52,765 nt of DNA from Desulfovibrionaceae bacterium (GTDB taxonomy: Bacteria; Desulfobacterota; Desulfovibrionia; Desulfovibrionales; Desulfovibrionaceae): positions 1-52,765 of the forward strand of contig JACCQO010000023.1 of NCBI GenBank assembly GCA_015709205.1, written 5' to 3'. Under the pieces are notes generated by a model, which saw only the letters and a program-made list of their open reading frames with translations, ran no database searches and was not told where the DNA came from. Made by a program: the position numbers and the translations under genes. Positions 34,409 to 41,278 of this stretch are shown here, one piece after another; the stretch's first letter is position 1, and the number at the start of each line of letters is the position of its first letter.

Positions 34409-34436
34409 GGGGCGGCGGCCTTCCGGCCGCCGCCCC
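34409..34436. repeat. Perfect 12-bp GC hairpin between two genes
   Basis: GGGGCGGCGGCC and its exact complement (34409-34420, 34425-34436) with a 4-base loop lie between the aldehyde dehydrogenase stop and the small protein. No T-tract follows on the minus strand, so it is more likely an mRNA processing or stabilising stem than a terminator. Confidence 0.6.
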
Positions 34437-34453
34437 TTGTTGATGCAATCCCG

Positions 34454-35929
34454 CTAGTACAGGCCGAGCGGGGTTTCGGACAGGCTGATGAAGATGTTCT
34501 TGCACTGGGTGTAGTGCGTGAGCATCATCTCGTGCGTCTCCCGGCCGATGCCGGACTTCTTGTAGCCGCCGAACGGCGAGTGCGCGGGCAGGATGTTGTA
34601 GGTGTTGACCCACATGCGCCCGGTCTCCACGCCGCGGGCCACGCGCATGGCCCGGTTGATGTCCCGGGTCCAGACCGCGCCGCCCAGGCCGTATTCGCTG
34701 TCGTTGGCCATGGCCACGACCTCGTCCTCGTCCTTGAACTTGATGCAGCAGGCCACGGGCCCGAAGATCTCCTCCTGGGCCACGCGCATGGAGTTGGTCA
34801 CGTCCGCGAGCAGGGTCGGCTGCATGAAGTGGCCCTTGGCGAGCGGCCCGTCGTTGATCCGCTTGCCGCCCACGGCCACCTTGGCGCCTTCGGCCTTGCC
34901 CACTTCCACGTAGGCCAGGATCTTCTCCAGCTGGGCCCGGCTCACCTGGGTGCCCATGATGGTGTCCTTTTCCCAGGGCAGCCCGACCTTGACGGCGGAG
35001 AAGGCCTTGACCGCGTCGGCCAGGAACCTGTCGTAGATGTCCTCGTGCACGAAGATGCGCGAGCCGGCGCAGCAGACCTGCCCCTGGTTGAAGAGGATGC
35101 CGAGCTGGATGCCTTCCAGGACCTTGTCCCACTGGGCGTCGGGGAAGACGATGTTGGCCGACTTGCCGCCCAGTTCGAGGGTCGCGGGGATCAGCCGCTT
35201 GGCTGCGGCGTCGGCCACGGTGTAGCCGACCTCGGTGGAGCCGGTGAAGGCCAGCTTGCTGAAGCCGGGGTGCGCGAGCATGGCGTTGCCCGCGCCCGAA
35301 CCCGAGCCGGTGATCACGTTGACCACGCCCGCGGGCAGGACCTCGGCCATGAGCTTGGCCAGCTCCAGGATGCTCAGGGGCGTGGCGCTGGAGGGCTTGA
35401 TCACCGCGCAGTCGCCCGCGGCCAGGGCGGGGGCCAGCTTCCAGGCCGCCATGAGCAGCGGGAAGTTCCACGGGATGATCTGGCCGACCACGCCGAGGGG
35501 CTCGCGCAGGATGATGCTCATGGTTTCGTCGTCGATCATCACGGCGCGGCCTTCCTGGATGCGCACCGCGGCCGCGAAGTAGCGGAAGTGGTCCGAGCTG
35601 AGCGGCACGTCGATGGCCATGGTCTCCCGGATGGGCTTGCCGTTGTCCAGGGTTTCGATCATGGCCAGGCGCTCGGCGTTGGCGTCGATCAGGTCGGCGA
35701 TGCGCAGGAGCAGCGCGGCGCGTTCCTGCGGGCTGGTCTTCTTCCACGACGCGAAGGCCTTCCAGGCAGAGGCCACGGCGCGTTCCACGTCTTCGGGGCC
35801 GGCGTCCACGCAGGCGGCCAGGGGCTCGCCGTTGGCCGGGTTGACGGTCGTGAACGTCTTGCCGCCGGTCCCCTCGACCCATTCTCCTCCGATGAACAAT
35901 TTGTACTGTTCGTCGATGTGCGGTTGCAT
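34454..35929 (-). CDS. Aldehyde dehydrogenase (NAD(P)-dependent, ALDH superfamily)
   Basis: 491 residues, full length; ATG 35929 is preceded by AAGGAG. The catalytic machinery is complete: IIPWNFPLLMAAWKLAPAL (Asn base region), ELGGKSANIVF (Glu) and FNQGQVCCAGSR (Cys nucleophile), and EEIFGPV near the end. Oxidises an aldehyde to acid with NAD(P). It is of the acetaldehyde/betaine-aldehyde type by pattern, and the natural substrate cannot be told. A single-gene or two-gene unit with the small cysteine protein downstream. Confidence 0.9.
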   Translation of the reverse strand: MQPHIDEQYKLFIGGEWVEGTGGKTFTTVNPANGEPLAACVDAGPEDVERAVASAWKAFASWKKTSPQERAALLLRIADLIDANAERLAMIETLDNGKPIRETMAIDVPLSSDHFRYFAAAVRIQEGRAVMIDDETMSIILREPLGVVGQIIPWNFPLLMAAWKLAPALAAGDCAVIKPSSATPLSILELAKLMAEVLPAGVVNVITGSGSGAGNAMLAHPGFSKLAFTGSTEVGYTVADAAAKRLIPATLELGGKSANIVFPDAQWDKVLEGIQLGILFNQGQVCCAGSRIFVHEDIYDRFLADAVKAFSAVKVGLPWEKDTIMGTQVSRAQLEKILAYVEVGKAEGAKVAVGGKRINDGPLAKGHFMQPTLLADVTNSMRVAQEEIFGPVACCIKFKDEDEVVAMANDSEYGLGGAVWTRDINRAMRVARGVETGRMWVNTYNILPAHSPFGGYKKSGIGRETHEMMLTHYTQCKNIFISLSETPLGLY

Positions 35930-36273
35930 ACATGTCTCCTTATGGTTTGCGTGGAATTCCACGTGAATACTCCATTTCGGCGCACGGAGCCGAGGTCCCG
36001 GGCGGCCTCGCTGCGGCAAACCGCGGGCCGGAGCTCCGGCAAGGAGAACAGGGCGGGACGCTGCTCACCGGGGAGCGCCCATGATGCGGCCCGTGCGGCA
36101 TGCGCCGGAGGCGGCGGGTCGCTCTGGGACGGGGCGGACGGCCATCCGCTGCGGCGTACATCGGCGGCCCCGGGAACGGCGGAGGCGGGAGCGCGTGGGA
36201 CGCCTGCGCGCCGCAGCATGTCGCGGGGCATGCGGCACCGCCATCCGTCGGGCTTCCGTTCCGAGGCACAAAT

Positions 36274-36302
36274 AGGTTACCCCGCAGTACAATAATGGTC
36301 AA
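36274..36302 (-). promoter_or_regulatory. Candidate promoter for the aldehyde dehydrogenase gene
   Basis: Minus strand TTGACC (36297-36302), 17-base spacer and TAACCT (36274-36279). The -35 box is good, the -10 box poor. It would give a leader of about 330 bases. Confidence 0.3.
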
Positions 36303-36467
36303 TGTTGTAGGCAAATATGAAGATGAAAATTCCATGCAACGATGAAATTGAATGTGCCGATAAGAAAAATCTATGCAATGGTGCCTGATGAATTTGGCTA
36401 TGATGGATTGAGTTGTCCTGTTGACACTACGTATGCAGTGATTCGTGACATGTCGTTTTGCAGAATG

Positions 36468-36484
36468 TGTACTGCAGTTGTACA
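36468..36484. promoter_or_regulatory. Palindromic site, TGTAC-N7-GTACA
   Basis: Inverted arms TGTAC and GTACA, seven bases apart, with a self-complementary ACTGCAGT inside, in the A/T-rich part of the intergenic region. It has operator geometry but matches no site I can name. Confidence 0.35.
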
Positions 36485-36641
36485 AAATAATGTATCACGG
36501 AAAAATTAAAATGCGTGCCAAGGGGGGCGTGGATGCCGGAGCGTCCTGCGCGGAGAAAGGCGGCCGCGCAGGGAGCCGGGCCATGGGGAGGAGGGGACGC
36601 GGCGGAGAGGGCCGCGGAAAGGTCGGGAAGGAACGGCGCGG

Positions 36642-37634
36642 CTAGGCCGTGCCGAAGCCCGGACCGGAATGCCAGCGCCAGGCCGTGGCCACGATCTCGT
36701 CCAGGGACGCGAAGCGCGGCCGCCAGCCCAGGGTCTGGCGCGCCAGGGCGGCGTCGGCCGCCAGGCAGGGCGGGTCGCCCGCGCGGCGCGGGCCCGGCGT
36801 CGCGGGCACGGGCCGCCCGCCCACGCGGGCCACGCAGTCCACGATGGCGGCCACGGAATGCGGCGTGCCCGTGCCCAGATTCAGGGCGCAGGACGCGCCG
36901 CCGTCCAGCAGGCGGCGCAGCGCGGCCACGTGGGCCTCGGCCAGGTCCGTCACGTGCACGTAGTCGCGCAGGGCCGTGCCGTCGGGCGTGGGGTAGTCGG
37001 CGCCGAAGATCGTGAAGCGTTCCCGGCGGCCCAGGGCGGCCTGGATGGCCAGGGGGATGGCGTGGGTCTCGGGCTCGTGGTCCTCGCCCAGTTCGCCGTC
37101 CGGGTCGGCCCCGGCGGCGTTGAAGTAGCGCAGGGCGCAGAAGCGCATGCCGTAGGCCGCGTCGTAGTCTTCGAGGACCTGCTCGACCATCAGCTTGCAG
37201 CGGCCGTAGGGGTTGATGGGAAGCTTGGGCGCGGTCTCGGCGATGGGCATGGCCTCGGGCGTGCCGTAGACCGCGCAGGAGCTGGAGAAGACCACGGGGA
37301 GCGGGCCGCGCGCGCGCAGGGTCTCCAGCAGGCGCACGGTCCCGGCCACGTTGTTGGCGTAGTACTTGCCGGGATCGGCCACGGATTCGCCCACGTAGGT
37401 CCAGGCCGCGAAGTGCAGCACGGCCACGGTCCGGTGGCGCTCCAGCACCGGGGCCAGGAATTGCGGATCGCCCACGTCGCCCACGTGCAGCGGGCCCCAC
37501 TGGACCGCCTGGCGGTGGCCGTAGACCAGGTTGTCCACGGTCACGGGCGTGAAGCCGTGCGCGGCCAGGGCCTTGCACGCGTGGCTGCCGATGTAGCCGG
37601 CGCCTCCGGTGACCAGGACGGCGGGTGCGGCCAT
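36642..37634 (-). CDS. galE: UDP-glucose 4-epimerase
   Basis: 330 residues; a strong GGAGG lies six bases before the ATG. Textbook GalE pattern: VLVTGGAGYIGSHACKAL, VDNLVYGH, FAAWTYVGESV, SSSCAVYG and the catalytic Y-G-R-C-K motif, then RYFNAAGADPDGELGEDH and the C-terminal LNLGTGT. Interconverts UDP-glucose and UDP-galactose with bound NAD, feeding surface polysaccharide or galactose metabolism. It is a single gene beyond the glycan island and may supply precursors to it. Confidence 0.92.
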   Translation of the reverse strand: MAAPAVLVTGGAGYIGSHACKALAAHGFTPVTVDNLVYGHRQAVQWGPLHVGDVGDPQFLAPVLERHRTVAVLHFAAWTYVGESVADPGKYYANNVAGTVRLLETLRARGPLPVVFSSSCAVYGTPEAMPIAETAPKLPINPYGRCKLMVEQVLEDYDAAYGMRFCALRYFNAAGADPDGELGEDHEPETHAIPLAIQAALGRRERFTIFGADYPTPDGTALRDYVHVTDLAEAHVAALRRLLDGGASCALNLGTGTPHSVAAIVDCVARVGGRPVPATPGPRRAGDPPCLAADAALARQTLGWRPRFASLDEIVATAWRWHSGPGFGTA

Positions 37635-37746
37635 GGGATTCCTCCGTGGGGACGTGCGGTTGGCGCTCCGGGAAGCGGGATGCCTTTCACCTAGCCGGGG
37701 CGCGCCGTCGCGTCAATCCGGCGTTCGGCGCGGGGCGTCAGGCGGC

Positions 37747-37798
37747 CGGTCAGTGCGACCGTTCAGCGGGGCCGTTCCGCGCTGCCGGTCAGCGCGAC
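37747..37798 (+). repeat. 13-bp degenerate tandem repeat, four units at a gene end
   Basis: Four 13-bp units (pattern CGGTCAGTGCGAC, CGTTCAGCGGGGC, CGTTCCGCGCTGC, CGGTCAGCGCGAC) end at the LysE-type gene. Its stop codon (TCA at 37789-37791) is inside the last unit, exactly as at 9769-9880. A weaker, two-unit version surrounds the stop at 51195-51197. Confidence 0.7.
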
Positions 37799-38421
37799 CC
37801 GTCCACGGCCAGGGACACGCCCAGGCCCACGAGCACCGTGCCCGCCGCCTTGTTCAGCCGAGCGCCCACGGCCGGGCGGGCGGCCAGCCAGCGGTTCACC
37901 GCGCCCGAGGCAAAGGCCACGGTGGCGAAGCCCGCAAAGGCCAGGAGCACGAAGAGCACGCCCAGGCAGAGCATCTGCAGGGCGGCCGGGCCCGCGCCGG
38001 GGCGCACGAACTGCGGAAAGAAGGCCAGGAAGAAGATCGCCACCTTGGGGTTGAGCACGTTGGCCAGCACGGATTGGCGGAAAATGAGCTTCAGGGGCCG
38101 CTCCTGCGCCGCGCCGCGTGGCCCGTCCGCCAGGCTGGGGCTGCGGAAGAGCTGCACGCCGATGTACACGAGGTAGGCCGCGCCCGCCCATTTGACGAGC
38201 TGGAAGGCCGTGGCCGAGGAGGCCAGCACGGCCGAGAGGCCGACGACCGCGAAGAAGGTGTGCACCAGATTGCCCAGGCTGAAGCCCGCGGCTGCGGCCA
38301 GGGCGGCGCTGCGCCCCTGGGCCACGCCGCGCGTGAGCACGTAGAGGATGTCCGGCCCGGGCGTGAAGATGAGCACCACCGAGGCTGCGGAAAAGAGCAG
38401 AATCTGTTCGAGGCCGGGCAT
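37789..38421 (-). CDS. LysE/RhtB-family amino-acid exporter
   Basis: 210 residues, the common length for the family. ATG 38421 has AAGGAG five bases upstream. Six membrane segments; the N-terminal VVLIFTPGPDILYVLTRGVAQGR and the middle VLNPKVAIFFLAFFPQFV are family signatures. It exports amino acids (homoserine, threonine, lysine or similar) across the inner membrane; the substrate cannot be predicted. Its stop codon lies in a short repeat array. Confidence 0.88.
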   Translation of the reverse strand: MPGLEQILLFSAASVVLIFTPGPDILYVLTRGVAQGRSAALAAAAGFSLGNLVHTFFAVVGLSAVLASSATAFQLVKWAGAAYLVYIGVQLFRSPSLADGPRGAAQERPLKLIFRQSVLANVLNPKVAIFFLAFFPQFVRPGAGPAALQMLCLGVLFVLLAFAGFATVAFASGAVNRWLAARPAVGARLNKAAGTVLVGLGVSLAVDGSR

Positions 38422-38820
38422 GGAGTCTCCTTGCGGCTGAAGGGATGCGCCGTGCGCCGGTCCCCCCGGCGCGCCCCTGCCTGTTAACCCACCCGGCCCC
38501 AAAAGAAAAGGCGGGCAGCGTGACGCTGCACCCCTTTCGGCAGCAATGCTGCTGCACCCCTTTGGCGGTCGTCGCGTGCCGCGACGGCATGGGGGGCTTT
38601 CCCCCGCCCGCGCGCGTCGGGATTTTATCCCAGCAAGCTTATCGTGGAGAACCCGGCTTTCCCCCGCCCGCGCGCGTCGGGGCTGCCGAAGGCCGGGGGG
38701 GGCTGCCCGCGCGGCGGGGCGACCAGGACGGGGCGCAAGGCAGGTTGCGGAGCCTCGGCCCGGGACGGCGGTTGGCAGGCGGTTGCGCGCGTGCTACGGG
38801 GAACGCCGGTGGAGAAACCC
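38422..38820. other. 399-base gap with two pairs of direct repeats
   Basis: Between the divergent LysE-type exporter and the secreted nuclease. It contains a 13-bp direct repeat (38525-38537, 38551-38563) and a perfect 27-bp direct repeat (38595-38621, 38655-38681). No gene recognised. A plus-strand promoter for the nuclease is expected here but none stands out. Confidence 0.5.
38595..38681 (+). repeat. Perfect 27-bp direct repeat, 60 bp period
   Basis: A block beginning GGCTTTCCCCCGCCC and ending GCGTCGGG occurs identically at 38595-38621 and 38655-38681. The spacer contains an A/T-rich patch (GATTTTATCCC). No inverted arms, so not an IS end pair. Confidence 0.85.
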
Positions 38821-39399
38821 ATGCACGCCGACTTCCGAACTTCCTCCGCGCTCGTCGTCTCCCTCATCCTCTTTGCGCTGCTGCTCGCGCTCTGCGCCGC
38901 CGTCCCGGCGCTCGCCGTGGATTGGTCCTCTCCCGTGGACGCCGAGTGCGTGCGCGCCCTGGACGGCGACAGTCTCATCGTGCGCGTGCCCGGCGGGGCG
39001 CCGGACGGGGCGTGGGGCGGGCGGCCCGGCGAGCGCCTGGAGGTCCGGCTGGTGGGCATCGACGCGCCCGAGCACGGCCAGGAATGGGGCGAGGAGGCGC
39101 GCGCCGCGCTGGTCGGGCTGTGCGGCCCGGGCGAGTGCGTGCGCCTGGAGCGCGACCGCGACCTGCGCGACCGGTACGGCCGCTATCTGCTGTGGGTCTG
39201 GCGCGGGGAGGAACTGCTCAACGAGACCCTGGTCGGGCGGGGGCTGGCCCTGCCCTATTTCCTGCCGCCCAACGAACGCTACCGCGCGCGCATCGAAACG
39301 GCGCGGGACGCGGCGCGCGCCGCGCGGGCCGGGTTCTGGGCCCGGGGCGGGCTGTCCGAGCCCCCCCGTCAATGGCGGGCCCGGCATCGCACCCCCTGA
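38821..39399 (+). CDS. Thermonuclease-like (SNase) family protein, secreted
   Basis: 192 residues; the ATG at 38821 is preceded by GGAG at seven bases. An N-terminal signal (LILFALLLALCAAVPALA) directs export. The SNase fold keeps the key catalytic parts: A-L-D-G-D-S-L-I-V (first Asp), VRLVGIDAPE (Arg, Asp, Glu) and RDRYGRYLLWVW with the second Arg. Calcium-dependent cleavage of DNA and RNA outside the cytoplasm is expected; several SNase-like proteins have other roles. Confidence 0.85.
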   Translation: MHADFRTSSALVVSLILFALLLALCAAVPALAVDWSSPVDAECVRALDGDSLIVRVPGGAPDGAWGGRPGERLEVRLVGIDAPEHGQEWGEEARAALVGLCGPGECVRLERDRDLRDRYGRYLLWVWRGEELLNETLVGRGLALPYFLPPNERYRARIETARDAARAARAGFWARGGLSEPPRQWRARHRTP

Positions 39400-39484
39400 C
39401 GTTCGCCCTTCCGGCCCTTCCTGGAGTTGCCGCGCTCGATTTTCCGAATCGATTCCGGCCGTCCGGCATGCGCGCCCGGGCGCC

Positions 39485-40939
39485 TCACGCCTCGGGCGGC
39501 GGCAGCGGGCGGTCCGCGCCCGGCCCGCCTTCGCCGTTGTCCCCGGCGCGCGCCGCGTCCTTCGGCGGCGGGCCCATGCGGCCCACGGACAACCCCGTGG
39601 CCAGCGCGCACAGCGCCGTGAAGATCACCAGCCCCACGTGCATGGCCGAGAGGAAGCCCGGCAGGGTCCCGGGCCCGATCTCGCGGTGGCCCAGGAAGAT
39701 GCCGAAGGCCGCGGTGATGATGCACATGGACAGCATCATGCCCATGCTGCGCGCCGCCGCGACCACGCCCGAGGCCGCGCCGAAGTGGCGGCGCGGCACG
39801 CTGTCAAGCACGGTGATGGTGTTCGGCGAGGAGAACAGGGCGAAGCCCACGCCCATGAGCGTGAGCATGCCCACCACCAGGGGCAGGGGCGAATCCGCGC
39901 GCAGCAGCGTGGCCACGCCCAGCCCCGCGCAGGTCACGGCCATGCCCGCCGTGGACACCCGCGCCGGGGAGAGCCGGTCCGCCAGCCTGCCCGCCAGGGG
40001 CGAAAGCAGGGCCATGATCCCGGGCTGGAGCACGAGCACCGCGCCCGCGGTCTGGGCCGAGAAGCCCTTCACGAACTGCAGGTACAGGCTCATGAAGAAG
40101 GTCACGCCGAAGGTGCCCGCGTAGTGGATGGTCGTGGCCAGGGAGGACAGGGCGAAGATCCGGTTGGTGCGGAACAGCGAGGTGTCCAGGATGGGGTGGG
40201 CAGTGCGGGTCTGGAGCCGGTCGAAGAGCGCGAAGGCCGCCACGCCGCCGAGCAGCAGCCCCCAGCCCAGGTTCGAGGTCTCCAGGCGCAGGGCCCCGAG
40301 GATCAGCAGGACCATGGCCGCGGCGTAGGCCAGGGAGCCCTTCCAGTCGAAGGGCTCGCCGCAGGCCTCCTCGGGCGGCAGGCCGCGCAGGCGCGTGAGG
40401 ATCAGCGCCAGGGAGATCGCGCCCAGCGGCGCGCTCAGGGCGAAGATCCAGCGCCAGCCCAGGTGCGTGGTGATCACCCCGCCCACGAACGGGCCCAGGG
40501 AAAGCCCGGCGTAGACCGCGCTCACGGCCCAGCCCATGGCCCGGCCGCGCCGCTCGGGCGGAAAGATCGCGCCCAGGATGGCCACGCCCGCGGTGGAGAT
40601 GGACGAGGCCCCGAGCCCCTGCAGCGTGCGGATGGCGATGAAGCTTTCGATGGACCAGGACATGGACAGCAGCAGGGCCGCGGCCGTGAACACGGCCACG
40701 CCCGCGGCGAAGACCCTGCTCCGGCCCAGGATGTCGCCCAACCGCCCGACGGGCAGCAGCCCCACGGTCAGGGAGAGGATGTAGACCGTTTCCACCAGGC
40801 CGAGCTGCACGGCGTTGGCCCCTAGGGAGCGCTGGATGGCGGGCAGGGCCACGCTTACGGCCGAGACCATGAACGGCGCGAAGAAGTTGGTCGCGGTCAC
40901 CGCGATGAGTGCGGCGCGTTGGGCGGGGGTGTCGTGCAT
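39485..40939 (-). CDS. DHA2-type MFS transporter (EmrB/QacA-like)
   Basis: 484 residues from ATG 40939 with GGAG upstream. Hydrophobicity fits 14 transmembrane segments, as in the DHA2 drug:proton antiporters. GRLGDILGRSRVF (loop 2-3 motif A), RTLQGLGASSIST and GWRWIFALSAPLG are family motifs. Probably drug or metabolite efflux, substrate unknown. Convergent with the nuclease gene, 85 bases apart. A terminator of the phage block lies behind its start. Confidence 0.88.
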   Translation of the reverse strand: MHDTPAQRAALIAVTATNFFAPFMVSAVSVALPAIQRSLGANAVQLGLVETVYILSLTVGLLPVGRLGDILGRSRVFAAGVAVFTAAALLLSMSWSIESFIAIRTLQGLGASSISTAGVAILGAIFPPERRGRAMGWAVSAVYAGLSLGPFVGGVITTHLGWRWIFALSAPLGAISLALILTRLRGLPPEEACGEPFDWKGSLAYAAAMVLLILGALRLETSNLGWGLLLGGVAAFALFDRLQTRTAHPILDTSLFRTNRIFALSSLATTIHYAGTFGVTFFMSLYLQFVKGFSAQTAGAVLVLQPGIMALLSPLAGRLADRLSPARVSTAGMAVTCAGLGVATLLRADSPLPLVVGMLTLMGVGFALFSSPNTITVLDSVPRRHFGAASGVVAAARSMGMMLSMCIITAAFGIFLGHREIGPGTLPGFLSAMHVGLVIFTALCALATGLSVGRMGPPPKDAARAGDNGEGGPGADRPLPPPEA

Positions 40940-41043
40940 GGGGGCTCCGGAGGCTGCGGAACATTTTTTGTACCCGTCGCGACGCACCCTTGCAAGGCCC
41001 GCCCCTCGTCCCTCGGCCCGGCCTGGTGCACGCCGTGCAAACG

Positions 41044-41077
41044 AAAAAGCGCCCCGGCGGCATTGCCGCCGGGGCGC
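41044..41077 (-). terminator. Strong terminator closing the phage-like block
   Basis: Minus strand: a perfect 13-bp stem GCGCCCCGGCGGC/GCCGCCGGGGCGC (41049-41061, 41065-41077) with a 3-base loop, directly followed by five T residues (41044-41048). It lies 35 bases after the last small phage gene, so the virion operon ends here. Confidence 0.9.
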
Positions 41078-41111
41078 AGAGAGCGGAGCGCGCGGGGATT
41101 CCCGCGCCGGG

Positions 41112-41276
41112 TCAGGCGGTTTCCTCCCGCCCCAGCACCGCCTCCAGGAAGCCCTTCACGTCGCCGGAATCCAGGATAGCCCATGTATCCCGGCTGACCT
41201 TGCCGCCGTCGATGATGCGCACGAGCTGCCGCTTGAACTTGCGGCCCGTCCACACGCGCCTGTAGGTCTTGGCCAT
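41112..41276 (-). CDS. Small basic phage protein, unknown function
   Basis: 54 residues from ATG 41276 with GGAGG at seven bases, two bases after the tail fibre stop. The product is basic at its N terminus (YRRVWTGRKFKRQLVR) and ends with an acidic tail. It is tightly coupled to the fibre gene and is the last gene before the terminator. No known family recognised. Confidence 0.65.
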   Translation of the reverse strand: MAKTYRRVWTGRKFKRQLVRIIDGGKVSRDTWAILDSGDVKGFLEAVLGREETA

Positions 41277-41278
41277 GT

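Larger units (their letters stand above)
35930..36641. other. 712-base intergenic region, A/T-rich in the middle
   Basis: Between the aldehyde dehydrogenase start and the galE stop. 35930-36270 is GC-rich with no gene. 36270-36520 is strikingly A/T-rich and stop-codon dense in all frames; it holds a candidate promoter (36274-36302) and a short palindrome (36468-36484). 36545-36572 is a 9-bp GC hairpin (CCTGCGCGG/CCGCGCAGG) downstream of galE without a T-tract. Confidence 0.6.

Noticed and set aside
36545-36572. 9-bp GC hairpin downstream of galE as terminator
   Set aside because: No T-tract on either strand; may only support Rho-dependent ending.
39436-39452. TCGATT-TTCCG-AATCGA hairpin between the convergent nuclease and MFS genes
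   Set aside because: Stem of six pairs with no real T-tract; too weak to call a terminator.
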